Shown here: positions 48,382 through 60,500 of the stretch, piece after piece
Numbering within the stretch: position 1 is the first letter of the stretch
How the letters are laid out: each line of letters begins with the position of its first letter
Assembly (NCBI GenBank): GCA_033961575.1
Contig: CM066738.1
Location: 72,091,478 to 72,155,477, forward strand
Direction: 5' to 3'
Length of the DNA: 64,000 nucleotides
Source of the DNA: Aselliscus stoliczkanus
Lineage: Eukaryota > Chordata > Mammalia > Chiroptera > Hipposideridae
The notes under the pieces: generated by a model
Told to the model about the DNA's origin: nothing
Seen by the model: only the letters and a program-made list of their open reading frames with translations
Databases searched by the model: none
Program-made: the position numbers and the translations under genes

Positions 48382-48483
48382 ATGCTGCGAATGAAGCTGT
48401 TTGAATCGACGCTCAAGGTGGAGTCTGCCACTACGTGTAATGTATTAATGAACTTCATGCTAACATAAAACCTTGTATTGTTG
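48382..48483 (+). other. CABYR: CABYR exon 6 (3'UTR, predicted)
   Basis: After the acceptor CCTAACAG the sequence GATGCTGCGAATGAAGC begins. A CATAAA signal (48464-48469) precedes a GT-rich downstream element (TTGTATTGTTGTTTATTTTG). It would be joined to the donor at 46462. The assignment rests on splice and poly(A) signals and on a partial memory of the human mRNA. Confidence 0.55.
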
Positions 48484-48879
48484 TTTATTTTGTAATTTAG
48501 GAGGTATATAAACAACCAAACACAAAAAGCCTTTAAATCGTTTCAGATTCCTGATACTAGCATTTTCCAGCCCTTGTACACACTGTAGAAAAACCATTCC
48601 CACTCTAGCTTTTCTCGCCAGGTATTTCCTCTTGACAATTCTATATGTGGCATTCACACCCAATGAAGAGCAGCACCTTGTTATAATGCTGTATGCATTT
48701 TCCCAGAGATACTTAGTAATGCCAACTGCTTACTTACCACTGTGCAGGCCAGGCAGCTGGTATCTCTTTGGCCCTAGGGACTGTGGCACCACAAGTTCTT
48801 TGTAAGGACAGTCTTGATAATTTAGGATAGCATGAGTGGCAACTTTACTACTTTTGAAAGTTTAAAAGAAATCACACTT
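48484..48879. other. Gap between the convergent CABYR and OSBPL1A 3' ends
   Basis: About 400 bp of unique sequence with no recognised feature. Confidence 0.5.
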
Positions 48880-50015
48880 TTTTTCAATATTCTAAAGCCT
48901 TTATTTAGCATCAGGTAGATTATTTCATTATAACACTTGTGTACTTCAAGACAGCAATTAAAATAATTTACTGGCAGCTACCTAAGGCCCCTGGGAGCAA
49001 TATCTGAGGCTGGGATTGGGTGGATAAATATAAGATTAATGTACCCCAATTAAAGGGGCAAAGCTACTGTACAGTAGGTCTCCATACATACTCTAAGTAC
49101 ACCGGTGCTTTGCAAACTTGAAATGCATAAGACCTCCTGTTATATAGTTTGATAATTATAATACATAAGTGCAACTTAATTTCTCTGGTGGCACTTGCCA
49201 CTGGAAGTTGAAGCATTTAAAAAGGTTTGTCATTAATGGTGATGGTGATTCAAATCTATTTCTAGTGCATTTTTGTGTATTGCTAGGTTTTCATACATAT
49301 TTTCAATTCAAACATACAATTAAACACCTCTTAAATTCTAATGACACTGATTACAGAACTGTAAAAGTCAATTCAGAGCACTAAAATAAACTGAAAAGGT
49401 ATATCATTTGCCTAATTCTTTAGAATTTGCAAATCAGGAATATCTGTTCTGAATATTCAGGCATTTTTTTCTTTTTGGAGGTGGGAAGGGGTAAAATTGA
49501 GAGGATTAGTTAGAAGAAAAGCTATCTTATGGATGTAGACTTTACAAAATGACATAACCTTCTCTGCATTTGAGCACATAAACATTGCGTAGGAGAAATC
49601 TAAACATTTCAAAGTTACATCTAAATCATTCAAGCCTGACAGCATAAAATATTCAAAATAACTTGATTTGGTGTTACTATATAATTTCATAAAGCTAAAG
49701 TTACATTTAGGTATAAACCTTCAGTAAATATGGCAGCAGCAACCATAGAAAGCATATTCTCCAGTTCCACAGCAGTTTCTCTTACTTCTCTATAAAACAG
49801 TATTCCAAATAATTATTTGGATAGCAAAATTACCCATTTTCTGTAAGACTCATCACCAATACCACTTTATTCCCTACTTTTGTTTGGTGAAATGCAAGTT
49901 ATCAGTGGGTTTTTTCTTTCTTTAAAAGATGAGTAGAAACCAAGGAAAAAAAAATTAAAAACATATGTTTAAGACTTATTTGTAGATTAGCCAAACACTC
50001 TGACTTGTCTTCATT
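48880..50015 (-). other. OSBPL1A: OSBPL1A 3'UTR (predicted)
   Basis: It runs from the OSBPL1A stop to a polyadenylation signal AATAAA on the - strand (48900-48905), about 1.1 kb. The end is estimated 20 bp beyond the signal. The sequence is AT-rich with no repeats, in keeping with a 3'UTR. Confidence 0.6.
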
Positions 50016-50118
50016 TTAATAAATGTCAGGCAAATTAGAGTAGTTTCTGTCCCAGTAGCTGCCCAAGTAAAGCCAGTCCTGTGCTCCGTTGTAGGGATTA
50101 GGACCTTGATGAAACCAC
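50016..50118 (-). CDS. OSBPL1A: OSBPL1A terminal coding exon
   Basis: After the acceptor AAACAG it encodes (R)[20 protein letters not shown], then [13 protein letters not shown] and TAA. This is the conserved C-terminal end of ORP1. Confidence 0.92.
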
Positions 50119-53100
50119 CTGTTTGAAGAGAAAGGACAAGATTTACGGGGTACACTTTAAAATTACAGGGTACCTGTTGCTTTACTAGTTTGCAGTATTT
50201 CCCTACTAAAGCAACTCATTCTGAGTTAGGGATTTCTAAAGGGGGTGAAGAACTGATAGTTTTTCTCTTTCGAGAGCACATATGTAGAATACTATTCCAA
50301 AATGTGTAACGATACCACACAAAAGATTTATGTATTTTCCAAAGCATCCAGCAATACTAAACAGATCTTCTGTCCAGTATGGTTGTTAGAACCAATATTT
50401 TTGTCTAGTTATTCATCCTTTAGCCCCATTCCTTATCTTCTGCTAGAAGGCATTCTTGAAGAGCAATTAGGAATAAGGAATTAGAATCAAGCAACTAACT
50501 TTTACAGCATACCTATAGCCATGTATAGGGTGCCCGATTCAGAGTAAATCCCCCCAAACCTTTAAAACTCCGTGTTGCAAAGGAGCTAAATGAAAGGGAA
50601 GTTAAATAACTTATCCAAGCTAATAACTGGCATCAAACCTGTTTGATTTTTGTTTGTTTGTTTGTTTTTTGAGGGCAGTGTCACTGGCCCTCATATGTGG
50701 GACCTGAACTGGGGCCGCTGGCTTCCGAAGCCAGCGCTTAACCACCGTGCCACTGGGCCGGCCCCAAACCTGTTTGATTTTAAAGATCATGTTTGGTTTT
50801 TTTTTTTTTTTTTTTTTAAGCTGAGCCATCCTGCCACCTAGTGGCAGCTTAACGGCAGCATCGAACTGCTGTTCAGAGCTCAGCTCATACTCTTGAGGGA
50901 GCTCTTAACCAACTGAACCAGTTGGCTGGCCCTAGATCATGGCTTTTTGAATATAGTATGCCACACATAATCCACTGAAATTAGTCTAAATCTTCCTGGG
51001 TGTCATTTTTCTCCATACTAATATGGATTCTTAGGTTCCATCCTAGCTTTTAACATCCTAACCTGTCTTATCTAAATCTAGAAAGAGCTGCCCTAATCAT
51101 TTTCTTGCCCTATAAAAAACCATATCATCCATTTCCCACAGTCCCAGCCTTCTTTAGGTACTAGAAATGCAAAATCACTTGTTCAAAAGGTTCACAATTT
51201 AATTTGTGTAACATTTTCTAAATATGATTGTTTTCAGAATAACATGAAAACAGTTTTAAATGTCTTTGACATTCTTTCCAAATAAATTGCTTCTAAAAAT
51301 ATTTAACAAAAGTGAGGTTAGATTTGTTTGATAAGTCCTATTATCACTACAGAAGCCTTAACAACCCTGAGAGGGGAAAAAAACAACAACACACACTTCA
51401 AATTAGGCTATTTCCTTGAAGGATCATATATAGTAAATGCCCATTAGACCAAATTTTCTAGAATATTATTACATAAATTATTTAGCTTTGGGGACTTTTC
51501 CCTAACTAGAAAAATGTAAAAGTCTACTTTAAATGATCAAGATATATATTATTCACTTTGGTAACCAACTAGAAATATATTACAGAACCATTATTTGATC
51601 AAAGTCACAGAATTTTTGTCTAATATAAAGTTCTATAGTTATGCTCCTTTTGGTCTCAAAAGTCTAAGCAATAGAAGCACTTTTGTAGTCAGACCTAGCA
51701 AAGTCAAGCACTTCAGAAAAGGCAAATCAAAATCAGTGTAATCAAAAATAATTTCAAATATAAACCAAGGTTTAGGCCCTGTCCCACAGGATTTCTTCCA
51801 TACAAAGTGAAGAGGAGGAAAAAGAATTACAGTGATACATTTCACAGAATAATAAATTTAAAAGCAAAAGGTGTTTTCTTGTTCACGTATAAGCATAGTT
51901 CTCTAAAGGACATGTCTGCAAATCTCCCTTTTTGGGTGTCAGTTATGCTTGGGGAGAATTCCAACACTGCACTAGAGATAAGCACCTTGGAGTGATGATC
52001 TGATGCCAAGGATTAGGTTTTCTTTCAACTTCTAGTTCTCCTAATTTGGAGCACTCATGTCTGGAAACCTCTGCTACTATCAGCATATTCCCTCCACATA
52101 CAAAAAATCCAATTTATCTTTCTAAAGTCAAACATTTTAGAAGAGAATGGGTAATAGGAAAGAGTAGGAAGGTAAGAGGATTACTTTGCTACCTTTCATT
52201 CAATATTTTTGCGTCTATAGTGTCTGTAGATCAATATCAGTAAAATAACATTCTAGAAAATATTAATTCTGCACAATGCTCATATTGTGAGGGGAGATGA
52301 TGTCATCATTTGTTTGGCCTCATCACCCGCCTCTTCTCCTCTTCAAATCTTGTGTTTCTCACCAGTCCCTCCACCTCTTCCCTATACTCTACTTATTAAA
52401 GTATGTGAGTTCCTCTAGGAAAATAGGTCAGGATCATGAGCAGCCACTTTCATAAGCAGACCACAGTTTATAGCCTGAAAATCGCTGGAGCCTGAACTCT
52501 CTTCAAGTGAGTGGAACAAGCATTAGTAGGAATGTAAGCTTTTAGTGTAGAAGAACTTGGGACAAGTTATAGTAAATTTCTGAGTTTGATTTCTATGTAG
52601 CTAGTTAGCGCTACACTGAGGAAAAAACGTTCCTTTACAAAAGTGACCCCACCACCGCCCCTACTCGAACTGAACCAAGCTTTTCAAATATACACTATGA
52701 GGGATGGAAAGAACCAAGTCAGTGATGATGCAATCTTCTTACCACCACCAGAAAAGTGCTCAAAGCACAATTTTTTTTTTTTTGACAAAGGGTCAGTAGG
52801 ATCATTTTAAAGATCTATTTTAGATAGTCATTTAAGAACTAATACTAAGAACTAACTACTGATGCTACAAAGCAGCTGTGGAAGGAAGCATGTGTAAGGC
52901 TCCAATTTAGAGCTCACAAACATCGCTGCTGGCTTTTATTTTTCAGGTGACAACATAACTGTTTAAAGCTCTGCTTTCTGAATATTAAGACTTCATCTGA
53001 CAGTAAAAATTCTTCCTGGGCTTTTCACTTTCTCTGTATACTTGAAAATGTGACCAGAAAAATAAGAGTTAATAATTAGAAATATAGTACAAAAGTGGGG

Positions 53101-54488
53101 TTCTATGCAAAAGAGCCTAAAAATAATGATAAAATATAACAAATCTTTAAAAATGGGATTACCATAAAGCAATGACTTTGTCTGAAGGATAAATGAAGGT
53201 GGAAGTTCTAATCAGGGGCCTGTGGCTTACTAATTGTGTGCCCTTGCACAAGTCCCTTACTAAATGAAATACACCCGCATTTGGTTTCCTCTGGTACAAT
53301 GAAGGGATTTCTCAACTAATGGTTTTCAAACTCTGTTACATGGAGTTTAGGGACTCAGGCTATGTGCAGGGTGGGAGAAGGTGGGAGTGGCCAAGGCCGC
53401 ACCCCTCAGCCCTGGTCCAACCACAGCAGCTCCGTTTGCATGTGTTCTATATTTCCAGGTTCTTTATGCATTCATTGGCAACAAAGATGTTAGTGCTAAC
53501 ATAAACCACTGGACTCGATGATATCTAAGGTCATTTTGCAGTCTAATAATTACCTTTCTTTATGATACAAAAGGTCTACCAAATAATACCTGCTGAAATG
53601 CTTGCAAAGTTCTGTTCATATTGGCTCTAAAATTGATTTAATAACTGAATTATGGACAATGGTTTCTATTACATGATACAAATATAGGAAATGTTTTTAT
53701 TGTATTCTTATTTACAAGAGATTCTATTACTCAATGAAGTGACTACTAGATCTTTAAAAACTTTCAAAACTTAGAAATTTTATTGCCTTTTTCTATTTTG
53801 AATGGAGTCCAGGATGTTCCTTTATACAAATCATATTTCCATTACATGTCAAATCTCTTGTGTTTGGAAGCATAAAAGTACTGTCTAAATATTCTTGTGA
53901 CATGATATATACTGAGGTTGCCAAAATAATGTATATACGTTTTAAGAGATGTTATCTATGTATTACTTTTCAAAGTTGAATTGAATTATGGTAGCAATGT
54001 ATAGTATGATATTCGCTCAAAAGATGGCATTAATCAAAAGAATGCCAGCATCACCGTGTGACAGGCAGGATAGTCAAAGAAAATGGCGAAAGCATGGTTG
54101 TCATTCAAAGACTGCAAGACTGTTCTGAAGCAGTTTTTGAAATCTGAGAATGTTGTGGGAAGTACAATGACAATGGAGGTGTGAGTTTGCAACAGAACCT
54201 CCAACAGGCCTAACAACTGTATGCATCTGTGATAAGTTTGAGACACATGGTACTGTGTGAAGAAATTAAAACAGCATGCGCAGTGATACAAATGGACTTT
54301 GGTCAATGTTGTTCTAGTAGTAATTCACTGTAATCAGAAGTGTCTAGATGCTGATGGTAACCATTTTGAATACCTCTTGTAATTGCATTAGTGAAACGTG
54401 ACTTGTATTCATCTTTTGTTATCGGTATATATTATTACAATTTTAATAGTTTTTTCCTTTCTTAAACTGTGTACACATTTTTTTTGGC

Positions 54489-54524
<36 letters not shown>

Positions 54525-57500
54525 CAGATGGCCCTATAATTTACTCGCATATATAAACAAATGGTTCTGAACCTATTTTCCTGCCAAAATCTGGAGGTCT
54601 GGAGTTTACTTCCCCTCTTATATATGGAAAGGATAGTGTTTTGCTGGATAAGCAAACAAGATAGTTTTCTTAATTGGCATTTATCTGCAATAATTGTGTG
54701 GAACTATTTTACCCTTAATTTCCAACTAGTTTTCTTTTGGGTCACATATGCAACTCTCTCAGCTTGCATATTTAGTCAGTGGAAAGGACTTTTCTCTCAA
54801 GCCTGGGAATAACCTGGCAAAGCTCACGCGAGGCCTTGCTCTGCAGTCTACCACATCTGACAGTCCCACCCCACCTCAGGGCTCAGCCAAGAGGTCTGAA
54901 AACCCACGCACCTCGTCTTCCAGTCCTCTTCTGACTTGGACCTGTTTTTGCGGGCTGCTCTTTGTTTTTCCTCAAGTCGTTTTTTTTCTTCACTAGCTTG
55001 ATCTAAAATAAGAACATCAATGGAAAAGTTGTTCTACAAGTAGAGACTCCCAAGCACAGTACTAAGCATAACTTTATGGAGAAGCACCATCCATAGGTAT
55101 TAGAATGACTTCTGTTTTATCAGAATGCAAACACCATAGTCGAACATCAAGTGAAAATTTTAACATGCACCTAGGTTAGTAAGAGGCTGAGTTGGTACTC
55201 AAGATTCTGTCATCTCTTTCTACAGCCTATGCTTAAACTCTGCATTTACCAAAAAGAACCTGCTTCTTCTCGAAGCCAAGAAAAACAAACAAAAGAAAAA
55301 AAAAGGTGTCAAAATGTTTCAGTGAAAAATTAGGCAGACAAACTGAATAAACGTGAATTTTTCTAAATTCTTAATGGGACTTCACAGAGCTCTTTAGATT
55401 CCATTCATAAGAAATCCAAACAACTTTCCAAAATACTGTTGCACTGTCTCACTGATAATTCAGACGGCGTCAGAGTATTTAGTTAGAACAGGGTTTCTCA
55501 AGCTTGGCTCTAGTGACACACAGGACCCGATGATTCTTTATAATTCTTTGTGCGGCTTTCCTGTGCACTGAAGACGGTTAGCTTCATCTCTGACCTCTAC
55601 CCACTAGGTGCCATTAGTAGTTGCCCAGATGTGACAACCTAAGTCTCCAGCATTACCACAATATCCGCTGAGGGAAAAATTGCTCCCCGTCCTTTGAAAA
55701 CCCATGAATTAGAAAAAATTTAATACCATAAGACAAAAGTGTTTTAACCAAGGGGAAGCAAAGCTCTTCTTTGAGGCTTACAAGGTGATATTTAAATTCT
55801 GAATTACATAGTAAAGTAGTCTAAAGTTGATAAAGATGCTATCATTTTTCCAAATTCCTCTCTGACATTGAAGATATGCCTCTGTTCATATACAGTATAT
55901 TCAATTATCAGGGAGTATCACTGAAATAATGGATATGAGCAAATAAAGTCTACTTCAGATTTCCAAATTTAAAACAGAAGTTACTAGGGCCGGCCGAGTG
56001 GCTCAGTTGGTTAAGAGCTCGCTCAAGAGTGCGAGCTGAGCTCTGAGCAACAGCAGTTCGATGCCCAGCCCAAGCTGAGCTGTCGCTAAGCTGCCAACAG
56101 GTAGCAGGATGGCTTGGCTAAAAAAAACAAAAAACAAAAAACCCCTCAAAAAAACAGAAGTTACTGAATTTAAATTTAATTTAAAAATCTCTTAAGAAAG
56201 ACTAAAAATGTTTGTACTTCAATCATGCCAACAATCACCAGGAATAAAACACACCATCATCCCCAAAGAAATTACTCCTCACTGGTAGCACCCTCGGATG
56301 CTACTTACCAATTTCTCCATTCTCCATGGCTCTGATGTCAGGCCGTAACCTGCAGTCTGTCTTAGGAATCACACTCTCCATTTCTTTGTCTATTTCATTC
56401 AAAACCATTGCAAAGCTAGTAAAATTGTACATCTGAAAAGAAGCAAAACATTCAAATTAACATGTACCCAAGGCCTAAGGCAAAATAAAAACGTCTGAAG
56501 GTAGAATACATTTGATCTGACAGTGACCCCTCCTCCCTTTTATGGCAATAATGGGTCAGCCTTTCTCAGGCCATACATCTAAGTGTTTTCACCGAATGGG
56601 TATTATTGGTCTCAAATCTTAAAGCAGGCCTTACAGAATAAATATTCTCTATCACTGTCAACTCTCAGTAGAGCTATAAGCAAAACCAACATTCTTTAAA
56701 ACCTACTTTCTTCATTAGAATCATTCTTCACTGGAGGGGGTTCATACTGAAGAGATTGCATCATCTTGTATTTAATGAGAGCCATCTTTCCCCTAAGTCA
56801 GTGTTAAAGAAGCTCCCCAAAGTCCCACCCGAACACAGCCAGGCACCAGAGGGGGTGGCTGGCATGACTGCACTGGGCCTCAGAAGGGAGACTGCACCCA
56901 GAAGCCAGTGAGGGCACAGCTGAGGAGCATTTCCACAACTTGCCCTCTTTTTGCCTGGGCTAGCCTTGCCTGTGTCAGGGAAAGAGCACCATCCATGCTT
57001 AGTACAAATAGTGAAGCCACCTTCAGCAAGCCCTGTCTCACCTGAACAGAATTTGGAGGCCGTGGGGCTATTCGCCACAGGAGGACACTTCCGGGGATAA
57101 CAAACACACTTTCAGAATCTGGCATTGGCATTTCATCCGACTCCTCAGATGTGCTCACCTGGAAGAACCAACATGTGAATAAAATTAAAATGTTTAAAAA
57201 AGAAGATACTTACACATTGGAAACTGAGCACCATTTATTGCATGCCACTGGGATGCAAACTGCAGGAAGACAGGGGCCCCAGGACCTTCTCCTTCTTGTC
57301 TCCTTACCGTTCCACAGTGCAGGGAGTCAGTAAACACTTGCTGTATGATTTAAGTGCCGTGAGTCACACAGGCTTGATATGTTATATCACTTAGTGGTAT
57401 TTGCATTTGAGGTATTATCATCATCATCATCATCATCATTGTTTATTATAGCATTTTAATTCTTTTAAAGCTTTTTTTTAAAAAGACAATAACTCGCTTG

Positions 57501-60500
57501 AGTATTTACTGGAACATTGCAAGAACTTTAAGCAAAGGTCAAATTCTTGAAGCAGTTAGCTAAATTATCAATGACACAAAACTAGCAGGGATCTTGAAAA
57601 CATTTGATTTAAAAATAATATTAAGGGCTGGCCAAGTGGCGCGGTGGTTGGGGGCTGGCTTGGGATGCCAGTGGCTCCAGTTCGGATCCTGCATGTGAGG
57701 GCCAGTGACACTGCCCTCTAAAAAGAAAAAAAAAAAAGAATTTTAAAAGATGACGGGCTAAAAAGGACACTAATTTTTTTTTTTTTTTTTTTTTTGGCTA
57801 CCTCTCATTAGGCTAGAGCTATGCTAGGAGCTCATAAATCTATGAGAATATATTATTACCAGTTTATATATAAAGCTTTTAAGGCTTTGGAAGGTTAATA
57901 TTCCCAATGTCAGACTAGAATGACTATATTGGACATTGTAAGTGAATATATAGTTTAAAAAACCGCACAAGGGGGAGCATACACTGATGATGACAAATTT
58001 CCCGTGGCATTTAAATATGCTCAGGGATATCAGAAATCTATGGTAGCTAGATGCACACAGAAAGGGGAGACTAGGCAAGAAGCAAATGTTTGAGAATAAT
58101 TTCTCTCTCCAAGGGGTAAGGCCACTTTTCTACAAAGACTGACCAGAGATTTATGGAACATGAGGAGTATTTTCTGGAATTCTGCCAATGTCCTTTGCTG
58201 CCTTGACCCCACCTCTGTAACAGGAGGGTGGATGACATGTGTGTTGCTGAAGTTGTGTTTGCTAAGTTGTCTTGTACTGGCTGGAGCTGCCACCAAGGAG
58301 TTTGAGCCAGGGCTCCCAGAATGCTGGGCTAGTTCATTCTCCAGCCCCATCAGCTTCAGAGAAGTGTCAGTGCACCTCCCAGAATGAAGAAAAGCAGGTA
58401 GGATGTGAGGAGAGCAGAATTGTGCACAAACAGATGAAATAGAAAGAAGGAAAAAAAGCCAAAGCCACTGGAAAGCAGTATGCTCTCGTTATTTAATTAA
58501 ATTCTTTGCATCTTAGGACCACAGTGAACTCAATTTACAAAGAAGGTTACTCATAAATGCAGCTTGTGTTTTTGAGGAAGATTAGGGCTTTTGCATGCAG
58601 AAGAATTGCCCAAGGAGTCCTACAGACTATGATTCGGAAGGTCTGCAGTGGGCCTGGAAGCTTGCAAGTTCTCCAGTGATGTTCAGGTTGTTAGTCCGTG
58701 GACATGCTTTGAGCAGAAAGGACGTTAGCCATCTTTACCGTAAGCTGATGCTATTTAGAGCCCTTTACCTTTATCAACTCATTTGACAAACAGGTCCTAT
58801 CTTACAAAGAAAGGCACTGGCAGAGAGGAGGTGGGTGCCAACTCTGCCTAAGAGTGTACTGCTCAGAAATGGTGGAAACAGGATTCTAACCCAGAGCATG
58901 TGCTCTGAACTATGATACCCGTCACTGGAAAGGGATCAACCCTCAAATATTTCATGTCCAAACAGGTGCAGTCTTTCTTTAGCTCTCAGCAATCCTGCCT
59001 GGGAGAAAGGGACAGGAGTCTGTAGAATGTTAGAGCCTCCTTGGGGCTCTGCATCAAGAAGCTAAGTGCTTCACATGCGAGAAATACTACCAGGGCATTA
59101 ACTGTCCCATAAGGAAGAAGGTTTAAAAACAGAAAGACAGCAGTCCAGGAATGACACCCTTAGCGATATGTCTTCGTTTCAGTGGAGATAAAGGAAAGGC
59201 CGCAAAAATGCTGATAAGCATGAAAATGTGGGTGATAATTTGGGGGGAAATTTTAAATATTCAACTGATCTCAACTTCTACTGCACATAAACAGAAAGGA
59301 AAAAAAAATTTGTCTGATGTAGACTCCAACATTTGCTACTAGGGGAGATTATCTGTTCCTTAGAAAGATTCAAAGATATGTCAGTTATATACCAATTAAA
59401 AAAAAAGATTCAAGAAGAAAAATTACATGCATTAGCAGCAAGAAATAAAAAAGATCAAACTGTGACCCAATAACAGGCCACCACCAAAAGGATTAGTACA
59501 AATTTAAGAGTCCAGTTATTCCTTCAATACCACCTTACAGGATGTTCACCTGTTTGCTGTTCTTCTTCTCTTCAGTATTTTTCTTATCATTTTTTTTGTA
59601 AGCATCAAAAGTGGCAGGGTCAACACTGTATAAACATTCGGTCCACTTCCCGTAGAGGGCACAGAGCTTCCTTTTGCTGTCAAGAGAAACTGATGTTTAG
59701 CCAACAATTAAACCAGCATTTTGCTGTAACTGAGCATTGTTATAAAGATGCTTATGAATCATATTCTTTAAAGAAACAGATTATTTCCTTGTGGCAGAAA
59801 GATTTTTTGAACTTATAGAAATGCTTATTTCCCAGGTTATGGCAGATTTTAATACTGACATTTTATTTAGTGAATGATACCTATACTATTCAACATTTAA
59901 AATGGACATTTTACCTTTTATCTTGAATGTAGCCTTCAACTTTGTGTAATTCCTTACCAAAAAGACCACATGGCTTAAAATTCAGCACACATTTGTCCCC
60001 AGTCCTGTGAAGGAGATATGAAGCTCAGATTACCATTTGACATGGAAGAAGCAGTAGGGAATAATGACTATAAACATTTTAGCAACAGTTGTTTACACAT
60101 TGTCTAACACATGCCAGATTCCATACAGAATTTATCATGATTAATCCTTACTTAGTAGTGGGCCCACCATAAAGAAAAGATAAGCAAGGTTCACAAAGAA
60201 TAAGTTGCTATGGAATGACTATTTGTGCTCCCCACCCCAAATTCCTATGTTGAAGCCATAATCCCCAAAGTGATGGTGTTTGGAGGTTAGCAGGTTATGA
60301 GGGTGGAGGCCTGGTGAATAGGATTAGTGCCCATAAAAGAAGAGACACAAGAGATGATCTCTCTCCCTGCCATGTCAGGATACAATGTAAACCAGAAACA
60401 GGGCTTCATCAGACATCAGATATGCTGGCCCACTGATCTGGGATTTCCCAGCCTCCAGAACTGTGAGAAATAAATTGTTGCTGTTTAATCCAGTGTGTGG

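Noticed and set aside
55986..56060. Possible functional tRNA gene (A and B boxes)
   Set aside because: It is the head of a SINE with a target duplication and A tail, and it cannot fold a full tRNA cloverleaf with a proper acceptor stem. The same holds for all other GGCCGGCC heads.
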